The notes under the pieces: model-generated
Database searches by the model: none
Told to the model about the DNA's origin: nothing
Seen by the model: the letters and a program-made list of their open reading frames with translations, nothing else
Translations under genes and position numbers: made by a program
Part shown: positions 1-11,165 of the stretch, piece after piece
Layout of the letters: each line of letters begins with the position of its first letter
How positions within the stretch are numbered: position 1 is the stretch's first letter
Assembly (NCBI GenBank): GCA_027627225.1
Contig: CM051034.1
Span: 19,886,480 to 19,950,479 of the forward strand
Source: Congeria kusceri
Taxonomy: Eukaryota; Mollusca; Bivalvia; Myida; Dreissenidae
DNA length: 64,000 bases
Direction of reading: 5' to 3'

Positions 1-1240
1 GAGGTGGACTGAGGATTTGACCTTAGATGGCAGGTCATTGATGAAGGCCAGGAAGAGAGGTAGGCCGAGGAAACTGCCCTGGGGGACGCCGGAAGTGACG
101 GGACATGTGGCTGAGCTGGAGCCCTCAAGGACGACCTCTTGGGTTCTAAATTATAGGAAGTCTTTTACCCAGGATAGGATGTTATCTCTGATACCATAAT
201 GGTCCAATTTCTGAAACAGACGGGTATGCGGCACTTTATCGAAGGCCTTAGAAAAGTCAAGAAGTATGGCATCAATTTATTGGTTGTTGTCGATGGATTT
301 TGCGAGATCGTTTATAGTGTTAAGGAGTTGGGTATCGCAGGAGCGCTTCTTTCGGAAACCATTCTGGCTGTCGGTTAGGATATGGTGTTTGTCGAAGTTG
401 GACATGATATTGCTGTACATGATGTGTTCTAGTACTTTGCAAGTTACAGAGGTTAGGGAGATGGGACGGTAGTTGGCAGGTGATGATCTGTTGCTTTTTT
501 TGAAAACTGTTGATATAGCAGCTGATTTCCAGTCAGATGGAATTATTCCAAGATCAATCGAGAGTTGGAATAGTTTTGTGAGTCCAGGAGCGAGATCAGG
601 TGCAGCAATTTTGAGGAGCTTCGTCGGTATCATGTCCGGGCCTGCAGCTTTATGTGGTTTGAGGTTGGATAGGAGTTTTTGGACACCCTTTATGGTGACT
701 TGGATGGAGCTGGCAGAAGGAATCTGGCTTCGTGGAAGTGTAGGTATGTTGGTCATGTTTTCTCTTGTGAAGACTGAGGAGAATTGGTTGTTTAGTATGA
801 CTGCTTTTTGTTTGGCGTTGCAGTATGGTATGCCGTCCTCCTTGAGTGCAGACACGCCAAAGCTCTCCTCCTTTTTGGATTTTATGTAGTTCCAGAAGAC
901 CTTAGGGTTTTCATGATCTGGTGTTAGCATGCTGGAAATATGATTGTCATGGACTGTACGGCATAGGCGCAGGGCTTTTCTTTTGACTTCCTTGTACTTG
1001 GCCCAGTCAGCAGGGGACTTGGATTTTTCCGTACATCCCTGTTGATCCATGGCTGGTTGAAACGCTGCGGGCTTTGACGAGATGGGACTTCCTCCTGCGT
1101 GATGTCTTGGCAGCAGTTCTTGAAGAGGTTCCATACTTGGTTTATGTCGTTGGTGGTGTTGCATAGCTCTATGAGAGAGTCAGATAGAGTTTGGCATTTC
1201 ATTTCCTTTTGATGTTGTTGATGTATGCCTTTCCCCACAT
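1..1240 (-). pseudogene. LINE reverse transcriptase fragment, broken
   Basis: Reverse transcriptase part of a CR1/Jockey-type non-LTR retrotransposon, read on the minus strand and cut by the window start. Visible motifs are a PDMIPTKLLK-type fingers motif, NYRPISLTSV, NGFRKKRSCDTQLL, DFSKAFDKVPH (about 230-265) and a degenerate SGVPQGS..G block near 60-90. The catalytic YADD would lie outside the window. The frame is broken by at least two frameshifts (near 1200-1240, joining endonuclease to linker, and near 1020-1040) and by in-frame TAA codons at 277-279 and near 148. The copy is therefore dead. The order ORF1, endonuclease, RT continues from the upstream entries. Confidence 0.9.
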
Positions 1241-1921
1241 GTATAGGGTTCTTTTAGCAGGTTTTTGTCGTGGTGCACATATGTTAGTATCAATGAATAG
1301 AGCATGGTGGTCACTGATGCCTGGTATCGCTGTACACCGGTTTATAAGTTGAGGGCGGTTTGTGAAGAAGAGATCAAGTGTGTTTTCACCTCTGGTGGGG
1401 AAGTGAACAACATGGGCCAGATCTATTTCAGGTTCGAGGAGTAAGAACTGCTCATTGATAGATTTTCTGTATTGATGGCTCTCTATTGTGTTGTTTGACC
1501 AGTTGATGTCTGGGCGGTTGAAGTCTCCCATAATCCAGATAGTAGAGTTTTTGAATGTTTGGAATATATATGAGAGGGCTTTATATAGTTCTGATGCATA
1601 GGTTTCATCGTTATTGGTTGGTCTGTAGGCTGATCCGATTATTAATGTTTGCTTATTTATGCAATCAATCTTCTGGAATAGGATGTCGCAGGTGGTGGCG
1701 ACTTCGACGGGCTCACTTATGATATTGTCTTTGATTAAGATAAGGCAGCCACCATATCCGTTTGCTCTGTCCTTGCGGTAGATGTTGTAATTGCTATTTG
1801 GAGGTAGAATCTCAGCATCGTAGATTGAAGGTTTTAACCAGGTTTCACAGCCGCAGATGATATCACAGTTGACAGAGTCAATGAAGTTCCAGAAGCTAGA
1901 TTTTTTTGGAGCTTGAGACAC
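1199..1921 (-). CDS. LINE endonuclease (APE-type) domain
   Basis: Apurinic-like endonuclease domain of the same LINE, which nicks target DNA for target-primed reverse transcription. Recognisable blocks are CDIICGCETWL (the E of the active site), GGCLILIKD, GSAYRPTN, IWIMGDFNRPDINW (catalytic D/N) and GISDHHALF (catalytic SDH). The N-terminal Met is probably not the natural start, because ORF2 of such elements normally continues into RT. Here the reading frame shifts just before 1199, where the linker continues in another frame. About 240 residues are open, which fits a full endonuclease domain. Confidence 0.9.
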   Translation of the reverse strand: MSQAPKKSSFWNFIDSVNCDIICGCETWLKPSIYDAEILPPNSNYNIYRKDRANGYGGCLILIKDNIISEPVEVATTCDILFQKIDCINKQTLIIGSAYRPTNNDETYASELYKALSYIFQTFKNSTIWIMGDFNRPDINWSNNTIESHQYRKSINEQFLLLEPEIDLAHVVHFPTRGENTLDLFFTNRPQLINRCTAIPGISDHHALFIDTNICAPRQKPAKRTLYMWGKAYINNIKRK

Positions 1922-1950
1922 TTTGTATGTTAAGGCTGGCTATTCTGATA

Positions 1951-2673
1951 TTATTTGTTGGCAGTTTGTTTCAAGCTTTTTTCTTGGGGCTGGAACATGA
2001 CGGGAGGAAGTTTTTTTTCGCTTGATGTACTATGCGATGATTTGGATATGTTAGATAGGTCAGATATATTGCAACTGGATATGCTTTCGGGGTCAGAGAT
2101 ATCACTACTAATGACTGAGTGTAGGCTGCCGTTAGATGTGCTGGATAAGTCTGGTTGATGGTAAACAGATTCAAATAAGCTTGAAGCAAAGTTGGGAATT
2201 CCACATGAGGAGCATGTGAAATTATCATTGTTGTTGGGCTTAGTGTATGGAAGGAATACTTCATAATTCATGTGAATACATTTGGCATGGTACCAGGTCT
2301 CACATTCATCCCAACAGATAGCCTTCTGGTTCCAGTGGCATCCTTTTTCACATACGCCGCATGGGAAGTTTATTTTACGTTTGGTTGGTTCAGGGTTTAG
2401 CTGTGAAGACTGAAGAATTAATATAAGGCTAAGATACCGAAGATGATGTTTTCTGTCGTAGGATATGTTGCCTGCTGCTCGTGTGCATTGGAGAGCATGA
2501 AGTGACGGTAACCCAGTTGTAACACTTGATTCAGCATATGGGTTTGTATCAAGTACGAGAGAGTTCCTGTCCGCTACACGAATCCAGTATTTATCAGTTG
2601 TTGTGCAACAACTATGTAGGGTGGAAAATATGGCCAGTGCCTGTAGAATAATGTCAAATTTGACAATCAACAT
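1951..2673 (-). CDS. LINE ORF1 with PHD-type zinc finger
   Basis: First ORF (240 residues) of the same retrotransposon, 30 bp upstream of the endonuclease ORF. Residues about 105-160 carry a PHD-like zinc finger: CGVC, then CWDEC, WYHAKC and a final CSSC, with the aromatic residues usual before the last ligand pair. PHD fingers in ORF1 are known in CR1/L2-like elements of invertebrates. The C-terminal third is Ser-rich and probably disordered. The N-terminus is hydrophobic (MLIVKFDIILQALAIFS), which is odd for an RNA-binding ORF1 and may mean that the start lies elsewhere. The ORF itself is unbroken. Confidence 0.85.
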   Translation of the reverse strand: MLIVKFDIILQALAIFSTLHSCCTTTDKYWIRVADRNSLVLDTNPYAESSVTTGLPSLHALQCTRAAGNISYDRKHHLRYLSLILILQSSQLNPEPTKRKINFPCGVCEKGCHWNQKAICWDECETWYHAKCIHMNYEVFLPYTKPNNNDNFTCSSCGIPNFASSLFESVYHQPDLSSTSNGSLHSVISSDISDPESISSCNISDLSNISKSSHSTSSEKKLPPVMFQPQEKSLKQTANK

Positions 2674-3470
2674 CGTGCCTACCTAGCAAGGTCGTCTTTG
2701 CTATAATCTTCAGGTGTTATTTCAAACTATAGGTGGGGTTTGGGCGACTGATGATGAATAAATTCCATGGAAGAATGCGAGCAGGATCTTTCCTTTACAA
2801 GTGACCGGTGTTGCGACAGGATATGTCTCTGTCAAATAGTCCTGATACGGTGTTTCGGTAGAAAACTCCTCTTGCGGATGGTGACGATTAGAACAAAAAA
2901 TGACGAAATCGGGTGTTTTCCCTAAACTGGTGAACGATAATGAAGGAGAAACCTGTTTTAGAGGAAGAGGAACCTGTTTAACTTAACAAATGTCTTTTAT
3001 TGCTGCTGTAGATAAAGATAACTTTGAATTTACACGGAGCTTTTCTAAAGCCCTCCCACATGCATGCGAAATGGTTTTTCCATTCATTGAGAGTTTTGCA
3101 ATATTATCATCTGATTTTGCATTTCTGATATTACATTCATTCCAATGATCGTTAACTTAAATAAATGTTTCCATAAACAATTACTTAAATACTTTGGTAT
3201 CTTAAATATTGATTCTATCCAATTTGAATATTGTTATTGTTCAAACTAGTTGCTGTATGCCATGTGCGGGTATACGACGTTATTGATTATATAGTAAGAC
3301 AAAACAATTCCGATTTATTTCTCTTTTTTTGAACTGGGATATCACCGTATTTGTACATTTTATGGATAAATATAACAGAATCCGTAAAAAGCATTAAAAC
3401 ATGCATTGTACAAACTAATATATCGGACTCATTAAGTAATAACGCATCAAACGAAATACAAAATTTCACA
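2674..3470. other. LINE 5' flank and unassigned DNA
   Basis: The first part is probably the 5' untranslated region of the antisense LINE (to roughly 2.7-2.9 kb; no clear boundary or target-site duplication seen). The rest is AT-rich with no exon-like open stretch. If unit D was once a full gene, its downstream exons should have been here or further left. They are absent, so the LINE may have replaced or separated them. Confidence 0.4.
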
Positions 3471-3479
3471 GAAACTTAC

Positions 3480-3540
3480 CGCTTATATGAATATTTGTCA
3501 CTGCGACATATATATATATATATATAAACCATAAATCCAT
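3480..3540 (-). CDS. Unit D signal-peptide exon (orphan first exon)
   Basis: ATG at 3540, 61 bp, then donor GTAAGT at 3479-3474, leaving phase 1 exactly as in units B and C. It encodes MDLWF, then three Ile-Tyr pairs, then VAVTNIHIS. The first three residues MDL and the end TNIHIS-G match MDLRR...TNVQIFS-G of unit B. The hydrophobic core is made by an in-frame 18-bp (AT)9 microsatellite, so repeat-length changes would alter or break the signal peptide. No later exons of this unit are visible before the LINE at 2.69 kb. Identification rests on paralogy within the window. Confidence 0.6.
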
Positions 3541-3589
3541 TGTACTGAGTTAGTTTCTGATGTGACTGTCCATGGAACTGTTTGCTTTT

Positions 3590-3710
3590 TTCAGACTTTC
3601 CGACCAAGCACGTTGTTTTCCTTTAGTTGTTTTGTTGCCGTTGTTGTTGTTGTTGTTTTGTGTTTGTTTGTTGTTTTTTGTGTTGTTGTTGTTTTTGAAT
3701 ATAAAAAAAA
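3590..3710. repeat. GTT/TTG-rich simple repeat
   Basis: Low-complexity TTGTTG run upstream of unit D. It produces small overlapping ORFs on both strands that have no protein-like composition. Confidence 0.8.
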
Positions 3711-3959
3711 GTATCGCAAGTTTCTTCTTCTTCGATTTAAAGACATTAACGTGCACAAGATTGTATAGAACATCATGTCAGATAGAACGAACAGTATTAC
3801 TACATGTACGTATACGAGTATGTGTTAAACGAAATTACAGGAAATAACTGATAAGACATACAAATTAACTGATATTTTGTTTGTAAAATGGAAATCAGCT
3901 TGTTTAATTACTTAATTTGTATAAATTGATATCTCACAAAGGTCATGATGTTATAAAGA

Positions 3960-4490
3960 AACTGAAGATATTGATTCATTTTTATTGTTAAAACTGTGGC
4001 ATTTTTTGTATTTTACAAATTGGTCGAACATTACTCCTTTGAATAAATTGATTTTCTTCACCTCTCTTGTATTGCACATTTTATTTTTAAATTGGTATAC
4101 CTCACTTCATAACAATGCACAATGTGTCTAATGATTCGATGCAATATCACCGGGTAACATTGTGTATATCACCCTAATAAAATAGAACGTGTGTATTTCA
4201 AATTCAGAAAAAAACGTGCTTTGTGAATCATATATCCAGATTAGAATTTATTGATGTCGCTATATTATGAACTTCGATACTCATAAGATTCATCGAAGGC
4301 GGTACCATAGACATTAACCTAATAGGATATATTTCTGAAATTATATTGTAATATAAAATATATAGTACTTATTAGTTATGAGCTGTAACATTAGCCGTAA
4401 TTTCTGACCGTAATCAGGAAGTAGAAAGCCTTGATGTGAAGGTCAAATTGTGAAATCAATATACTATAGATAGTTTCAGGTGCAACATGT
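3960..4490. repeat. Duplicated intergenic segment (copy 1)
   Basis: Shares blocks with 21.02-21.56 kb, in the same order: TTTATTGTTAAAAC.GTGGCAT, then ACTCCTTTGAATAAATTGA, then GGGTAA.ATT...CCTAATAAAA, then GTGAAGGTCA.ATTGTGAAAT. A shorter third copy lies at 17.39-17.55 kb. These segments sit between units of the minus-strand gene array and indicate that the array grew by segmental duplication. Confidence 0.65.
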
Positions 4491-4608
4491 TCATATTTAT
4501 GCCCACCTCCTATCGTTGGCTAAACTTTTTTTAATATGACGAAAAAAGAAGAACGAATTGTAAAATCTTAGCAGAAGAAAGAAGTACAACTGAAATTGCA
4601 AATTTATT

Positions 4609-5102
4609 GTGGCATACTTCTGCATAAGATAACCAGATGATTTTTATGAAATTTTTACCAATTTTCCCGAAAACTTAAAATTTTTGCGCGAAAAGTTGAA
4701 AACTAATTGTGAAATATTTTGACGCCTGCGTGAAAATATTAACGTGTTATCAAGACAACAAGTCAAATTAGTGCCCGCTACTGCATAAGATACTCTGATA
4801 ATTTTTTGCGAAATATAGTTAGTTATCGCGGAAGAAAAGAGTTTCACAAAAAGTCAATAATGTTTCATTACAATTTCCAAACTTTCAAAAAATATTAAGC
4901 CTTTTGCGATACGATCTTTAAATAGTAAGCGTATGCAGTTAAAGGCATTTATGTGAATTTTTTAAATGAATATTGTGACCATTAGTAAATTTAACAAAAA
5001 CGTTTTCATGAAAACGGCGTATATTTTCACGAAAGCCTGGCAACTGGCAAATAAGTCATTTTGTACGAAAAGATCTGGTTATCTTATGCAGAAGTATGCC
5101 AC
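4609..5102. mobile_element. TIR element, about 494 bp
   Basis: Perfect 30-bp terminal inverted repeats, GTGGCATACTTCTGCATAAG at 4609 and its reverse complement ending at 5102, continuing through ATAACCAGAT. A degraded internal copy of the terminus (CTACTGCATAAGATACTCTG) begins near 4778. There is no coding capacity, so it is a non-autonomous DNA transposon (MITE). No convincing target-site duplication was found, so the superfamily is open. Confidence 0.8.
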
Positions 5103-5199
5103 CATACCAATCGGTTGAAAAAAATCTAGGACTTCTATAATGTATACTATAAATCAATTCTTGAACAAAGAAGGTACAGAAAGTTTTTAAAATATCTGG

Positions 5200-5750
5200 G
5201 GAGCCGAGTCCAAGGGATTACCAGCAACTTGAAAGGATTGTAAAAGAGACAGAAAACCTCTGGGAAAAATTACAGGAGACAGTATAACCAGGATTACAAT
5301 TTCATGGCGTTCGGCTAGTTGTTTACAGGAAGAATATGATGACGTAGTGATCAAGACAGTCACAGTGAATTATTTGAAAAGCGCCCTGGTCTCGAGGTAT
5401 GAAAGCCTGTTTAAGCCATGATAACCGCATGAATGCGAACACCTGAGGAATGGTGGAGGACAGACATGGTGATCAGTCGTAAACAGTTCACATTTCAGGT
5501 CATGATTTGGGGGTGTATTAGTCTTTTTGTGTTGGGAATGGATGGTTTGATAAATGCGCATAACACATTGACACGACAACAATAGCTGGTCATTTATTGC
5601 CAGTTATTTCCCTGAAAGTAGTTATTTACGCGAGGGCCAGTATAGTTTACCAGTGCACAGGACCAATGTTGTTAATTATTGCATGGCAAATATTGGACTG
5701 AAATTCATGAGATGGCCTGCTCCTCGGATCTCAATTTAATTTAATATATT
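5200..5750 (+). pseudogene. Tc1/mariner-like transposase remnant
   Basis: Decayed plus-strand transposase. Readable pieces, in order, are a helix-turn-helix-like stretch with RITISWRSA (5290-5320), then FQVMIWGCIS (5490-5520), the block that in Tc1 transposases precedes the second catalytic Asp, then DGLINAHNTL, and a terminal SSDLNLI resembling the conserved SPDLNPIE. Several stops and frameshifts interrupt it. Tc1 family membership follows from motif order; the exact lineage is unknown. Confidence 0.6.
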
Positions 5751-5958
5751 AATTGATTGTATATTAAAAGAAGTCAGTTGTATGACATGAAAACATCCGA
5801 ATATCTCTTTAACAAAAGTGTATTGTATTTATGTCAATGATAAATACAGGCAAATACATGGGCAGAAGAAAACGCAAATAAATCAAGTAAGGTAAATAAG
5901 TGTCATTATTCCAAGGTAATGAGAATCTATAGTCCATCTTATCAGTTTTTCTGATTAT

Positions 5959-8900
5959 TTAACCGTTGACATAGACGGCTTGATTATTCGACACAGATAT
6001 TGTTGTCGATGTCACACAAAGTTCATAAGCATGCTCCTCCGCACCACTGATTACCATTTCCTCGTAAATATCAACACTGCAAGACTTCTGTCTACTCTCT
6101 GATACCGAGTTGGATTTAAATTCACTAGGTTTTGGTGTAACTCGACAAGTTTAGTCTTCCTTTGTTTATTTAATATGACAAGGGTTGCTGATTACGTCAT
6201 ATGTGTCAGTCCTATCTGTTCCACTGAAACATTGCCTTTAGTAGTACTTGGATGACTGTTGTGATTTTTTTTATGCAAGAAAATTATTCTGTAAATCATA
6301 AAAATATTCAGTGATCTTTGAAAATTAACATTTTCATCGGTAAATTAGCGGTTTGAGAGATGAATATGAGAATGTTATACACTTACCAACAACTGTTTGT
6401 GTTCCTTTATTTAAATCATTCTCATCCACAACTAAATCCTCTAAAAATGATACCAAAAGAAGTCAAATGTTTATAAAATAACAACAACGCAACAACCGTA
6501 GCGGCCATGAAGATTTAAATGACATTGCAATTATTGCAGTATTCAAGGGAAACAACCCAAATTATTCAATTCATGTCAGGTTGAGGTTACATAACACTTA
6601 CTTATAATAAATGAAATTTAAGTTATGTACACTAAACGTAACTTAATTAAATGTTGCTTTATTGTTTTTTAACAATCAAAACTGATTCAACTGAACGTCT
6701 TGACCCAAAATTTATTCTTCGGGCCAGTGGACACAGCCAAAAGTGCTGCCCCTTCTAAGCACTCTGATATCACTACAGTATGTCAGGTGAACCCAATGCA
6801 TGCACACATCGCATTGGCCCCATTTGACGATAACTAGCGATGTGCAATCCCTTAGTTGAGGTGGGAACCGCTTCCCACAGACACAACATAAGTCTTCATC
6901 ATCACAATCATCTGTTTCAACGGAAGACGCGTAGTCGCATCTGTTAATTGGAGCACCTGTTGAAATACTGTCTCTAGATGTTGACGGCTTTGAAGCATCA
7001 GTTGTGACTTGTGTCGCGTTACATGCTTTTTTGTTGGGAATTGTTTTATTTTAAATGGATTGCAGCGTTGTGATGTTTGTCGACGACATCAAACTAAGAG
7101 TAGACTCTGGCACCCCATACACCCGTCAGGCAGACAATGTTCTTTTGATCGTAAGGCCTTATGCTTCTGTTGAACTTGAATTTCGGCAAAGAAATATTGT
7201 CATTCTTACACATAGGCTGTGATTTTGACACCAGACGAGACCAGAACCATTACAAACTTTGTTTTTTGGAAAAATAAATGCTTTCATACAATTTTGGATG
7301 TTAAATTTTTGGCAGACTGTAGCCGCATAGCTTATTTGCTTAATTTATAGATCGTCTGGTAAAGGGGCGAAGCAGACGAATTTGTAAACAAAGTGATTTG
7401 TAGAAAATCTTGAATGAAAAAGGCTGATTTAATTTACCTTTTTAATAAAATATATTTTATTTATTGAAATAATTAGATTACTTACCCAAACAGCACTCAT
7501 GGTGATGGGAAAATATGTTTTAAACTTAGATATGCACTATCGATGTCAGACGACGGATGTAAACACATCGTAGGCGGAGTTACGCAATACCGCGAGAATA
7601 GTGATACTGCGAGATTACAGATGGCGAGCATATGTGATAAGTAACAATGCGCAGTTATATGTGATCATGTTGCTCGACGATTTTATCCACATATTTCACG
7701 TTCTGAAGATCATTTATGTGTATGCCTTTATGTTCGTTCGCGATCATCACTGTGGATAGTGTAATATCTTACACAGTTATAGATTGATAGTTATTGTAGC
7801 AAAGAAAAACTGATTTATACATGTTCTTAATGTATTACCTTCCTTGATCTATATAAAAGCAGGGCCCCAGAGAAATATAATAGTTATGGTGGGCTTAGTG
7901 GCAATAGTACTCAGACCAACAACTATTCCAATGGCGATTATGATAGCTTCAAGACACAAAACACACAATAATAATACACATATATATGTCAAGTTAGTGA
8001 TTTATTAGCTATGTACATGTATTGCATTATGTAATAAGTGTTGTAAGCAAAGACAGTAGGTACGTGCATTTTACCATAACAATAAAACGTCGTGTAATCA
8101 TATGTAGGAAATGTCTGATTAGTATTAACAATTTAATAGTATTATTTACACACATTTGCAGCAGATATATACAATAGAATATGTTTTGTGTAATAACGTT
8201 AACAACATGAAAAGACTTTCTGTATTTATTTGTGACATTGTTTGTTATACACACTGACTACATTTAAATCAGATCTACATTTATATCATAGCATCAACAC
8301 AACTACGAACGTGATTACAATATATCATATGATGATATAATCACCACAATGGGGCGGTTGGAAAAGGCGTTTTTACATATTACTCACGACCAATTCGATA
8401 AAAAAATAGTGTCCTATTTATGTCTGAAGTACTTTTTATTCTCGATTTTACTTTTTGTAATATTAGAATAATATAAACAACAATTACAGTATATGACATG
8501 TACGTAAAAGGGCATGCGTCTACTGCATTTATATGAGATATGTTCCAACGGGAGTGGATGTGAGAAGGCAATAATACTTAATAGGTATTTGAATGAACAT
8601 ATCATTAATATGTTTTAGTGACCCAAATGTCATCTAAGTTTATACGAATTTTGAAAAGACAATCTATTCTAAATGTGATATATATGGATAACTGCAGATC
8701 AACGATTCATATCATGTTCCATAATGTACACACGAATATCTTTATCGTTACAATTCACATACATTTACTATACTATTGACGTTCGTGTTAAACAAAGCGC
8801 ACGTAATCGTACCGCTTGTGTGCATCCTGGTAGCAAAGTCTGCTTTCAAAAATGATGTATTCAAATACAGTCGGGTACAATCACGGCAGCGTATACTTCT

Positions 8901-9622
8901 ACTGAAGAGCCGTTTAGATTAAGTCAGTGTCGTATAGCGGCCGTCCACGCCATTAGTTGAAAGTTACGCATGATACGTAGTGTACGGACGGAGCTATTTG
9001 ATATTAGCGTCGTTGATGTTAATAAATAGGGCATTATGAAGAGGTTGTTCGAAATATGTTGTTGAATATATATATTGCTATTGGTAACAGTGGGTAAATA
9101 AAACGCAACCGAAACAAGTCATACATTTGTACTATGTAAGTAAATAATTATGATCAATTTGAAACTGCATGTTTTGCATAATTATGCTGTTGTGTGTCTG
9201 ATGTTACAAGTACTTCGTTTGTCTCACCATGATTGGCGTTATTATCACAGAAAACTGAATTTCAGTATCTCAAACAAGTTCCATTATACCCACTGTAAAC
9301 ATTATTTTAAACATGGATTACATTATAACAGACGAGAGTACAAGTCAGCATATTACACGTACACTGTTCGGCAAAGCAATTATATGGTTTTCATACTTTT
9401 AACGACCTTTTACGAACTAAACATATTATTGAATTGGATGATTTCATTGAATTTAATGCATGAACATAACATATCAAAAAAGCGTTAGAAACAATATATT
9501 TTTCGTGTGGTTATAACGGAAGTATGTACACATCAACGATGTATAGCAAATCGCAGAAACTTACCACTAATACGATACATGTCAAAGCGACTAATATAGA
9601 ATTTTTCTACAGACAAAGAACA
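5959..9622 (-). pseudogene. Unit A: decayed member of the tyrosine-tail receptor array
   Basis: Minus-strand relic with the same exon order as units B and C. Exon-1 remnant about 9622-9565: donor GTAAG kept, ATG lost, small deletion. Lectin-like exon remnant about 8977-8812: reads MRNFQLMAWTAAIRH, then a stop where unit C has Cys, then a frameshift, then ADFATRM. TM exon 7946-7839: hydrophobic AIIIAIGIVVGL, ending FI-stop-IKE where unit B has IYIKTY. A 54-bp phase 1-1 exon-like piece at 6440-6387, flanked by TTTTTAG and GTAAGTG. Tail about 6275-5959: TDTYDVI, two stops, then VDIYEEMV, HAYELCVTST and a final VYVNG. Multiple lesions make it a pseudogene. Confidence 0.7.
6712..7050 (-). pseudogene. 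Orphan zinc-finger ORF, probable transposase C-terminus
   Basis: A 112-codon open stretch on the minus strand with no clear start. It contains Asp/Glu-rich DDCDDEDL followed by CCVC, then KWGQCDVCMHWVHLTYC, RRG and FGCVHW before the stop. The Cys/His spacing (CxxC, CxxC, WxH, C, CxxW) is that of the PHD-like finger at the C-termini of some invertebrate DDE transposases (pogo/Tigger-like and others). The last ligand is Trp instead of Cys, suggesting decay. No catalytic domain is seen beside it. It lies inside the intron of unit A between its TM and tail exons. Parent identity is inference. Confidence 0.5.
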
Positions 9623-9769
9623 AAATTATCGTTGTTAAACTACCCAATAATCAACCCAAAAAGTAGTCCCGATTCTGAGCGGAGCATATTAAAATGCAGT
9701 TCTCATTACAATTGCAAAAATGTGTGTCATATCATGTTAGAATCGTAATAATATTGGCATCATCGTTGT

Positions 9770-9870
9770 TTATCGGACAATAAACAACTCTTTGTCGTTC
9801 TGATGCGTGGCTATTTACCCACTCGGGCTAAGTTGTTCGTGGTTTAATTCATGGCCTATAAACAACGAAA
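9770..9870. repeat. Partial copy of an inverted-repeat element
   Basis: Shares TTTGTCGTTC.GATGC and CACTCGGGCTA...CGTGGTTTAATTCAT with the complete palindromic element at 37.25-37.43 kb. Confidence 0.55.
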
Positions 9871-10106
9871 AATCGAAAATTATTTCTTAAATGAACAATA
9901 AATTGTTATTGTTTAATGTAGACTTTAAATTGTTAAAACAATCGACGTCTAAAAAGCGATATAAAACAAAGAGGAAGTTTGAAACGTTATCATTCAGCCA
10001 GTCATCTGGTATTTCTATACGGTTAGAGCTTATCGGTTTAGGTATGTAAAAATATTCACTTTTAAAGGGACATATCCCCTATGAATTAAGTGAACGACAT
10101 ATTTAA

Positions 10107-10559
10107 AGGGATCTGTTCACTGATTGGCAAATTGACAATTTTGAATTTGTTGTCATAGATCCCAAAAAGAAAAGTAAATTTTATATAGACACACGAAATA
10201 GCACTAGTGACACAAAATATATATTGGAAATATAGTGTCGTTTATGAAAAATCATCAATTGAAATGCATAAAATTATCAAGCGTTTGTAATGCTTTTCAT
10301 CAGTAGTGTTGAAAACTTTGGTATCACATAAATAGCGTTAAAATTTCACTACCGTAATAGTAAGTCAAAGTGGCGGTGTGGTTTGTGCGACAGCTTTTTT
10401 ATCCCGCCGATCGTAGGTTCAAGTCTCGGCGAAGGCAAATAATCTAGTTTTGTTTCTTTATTTAATATCTGTTTTTTGGTTAGTCCAACTGGTTTGGTTT
10501 TTGAAATTAAGACATTAAATGACATCATCCAAAATACAAAAATCTGTGAACAAGTCCCT
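10107..10559. mobile_element. TTAA-flanked TIR element with tRNA-like core
   Basis: Ends are AGGGATCTGTTCAC and GTGAACAAGTCCCT, bounded on both sides by TTAA (10103-10106, 10560-10563), the target duplication typical of piggyBac-type transposons. The middle (10365-10430) looks like a decayed tRNA: a box-A-like GTGTGGTTTGTGCG and a box-B-like GTAGGTTCAAGTCTCGGCG. It has no ORF of its own. It may be a non-autonomous piggyBac-type element that captured a tRNA-derived sequence. A relative is at 12.54 kb. Confidence 0.6.
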
Positions 10560-10569
10560 TTAATTCTTT

Positions 10570-11160
10570 TAACATGCATTTTAGTAAAACACTATTTTGT
10601 AAGTATTGCACTACAACACTGGTTGCAATAAATATTCTTGTGGTCCGATTCATTGCGTATATATGTTGTATGGCAGAGCGGCTTTAAACACTTTATATGA
10701 CGGCAACTCGAATGTACGTTCAGTATATTTTTGTATATAAATGCCAAATATTTAATATATGTAATTTTTAAGAATACAGTTTTGCTGCTTTACTTCCAAT
10801 TAATATTATATACTGCTGGCATCAGAGATTTTCAATCAAAATAATGGAGTCGTGTTACTATGGAAGGAATTTTTTTTAAACACGGAAATTCGGCAGTATA
10901 TATACTTTTGCTAAGGACACACTGTGCCCTGCGTCACACATGACACTATGCGCCCGCAACAATAAAAGTTGTGCCGGACGCAAGATTCTATGTGCCTTTA
11001 AATACGTGCTCAAATAGTACGTTTGTTTTAAATATAGGTTAGTATGAAGTCATAGAACATAACTTACAAATAGAAATCATTATAACAATAAAGTAACCTC
11101 AAAATTAATTCTAGCCTAAACATATGATGCTAGTGACTGGTCTGTAATATTATCAGTACT
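10570..11160. other. AT-rich intergenic stretch
   Basis: Nothing coding or repetitive that I can support. It lies between two TTAA-flanked elements. Confidence 0.5.
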
Positions 11161-11165
11161 TTTAA

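Noticed and set aside
3550..3847. Several ORFs around 3.6 kb
   Set aside because: Produced by the TTG/GTT simple repeat; composition is poly-Val/Leu/Asn.
9150..9488. 112-codon plus-strand ORF
   Set aside because: AT-rich composition (Tyr, Asn, His, Leu excess), no domain, lies in the first intron of the antisense unit A relic.
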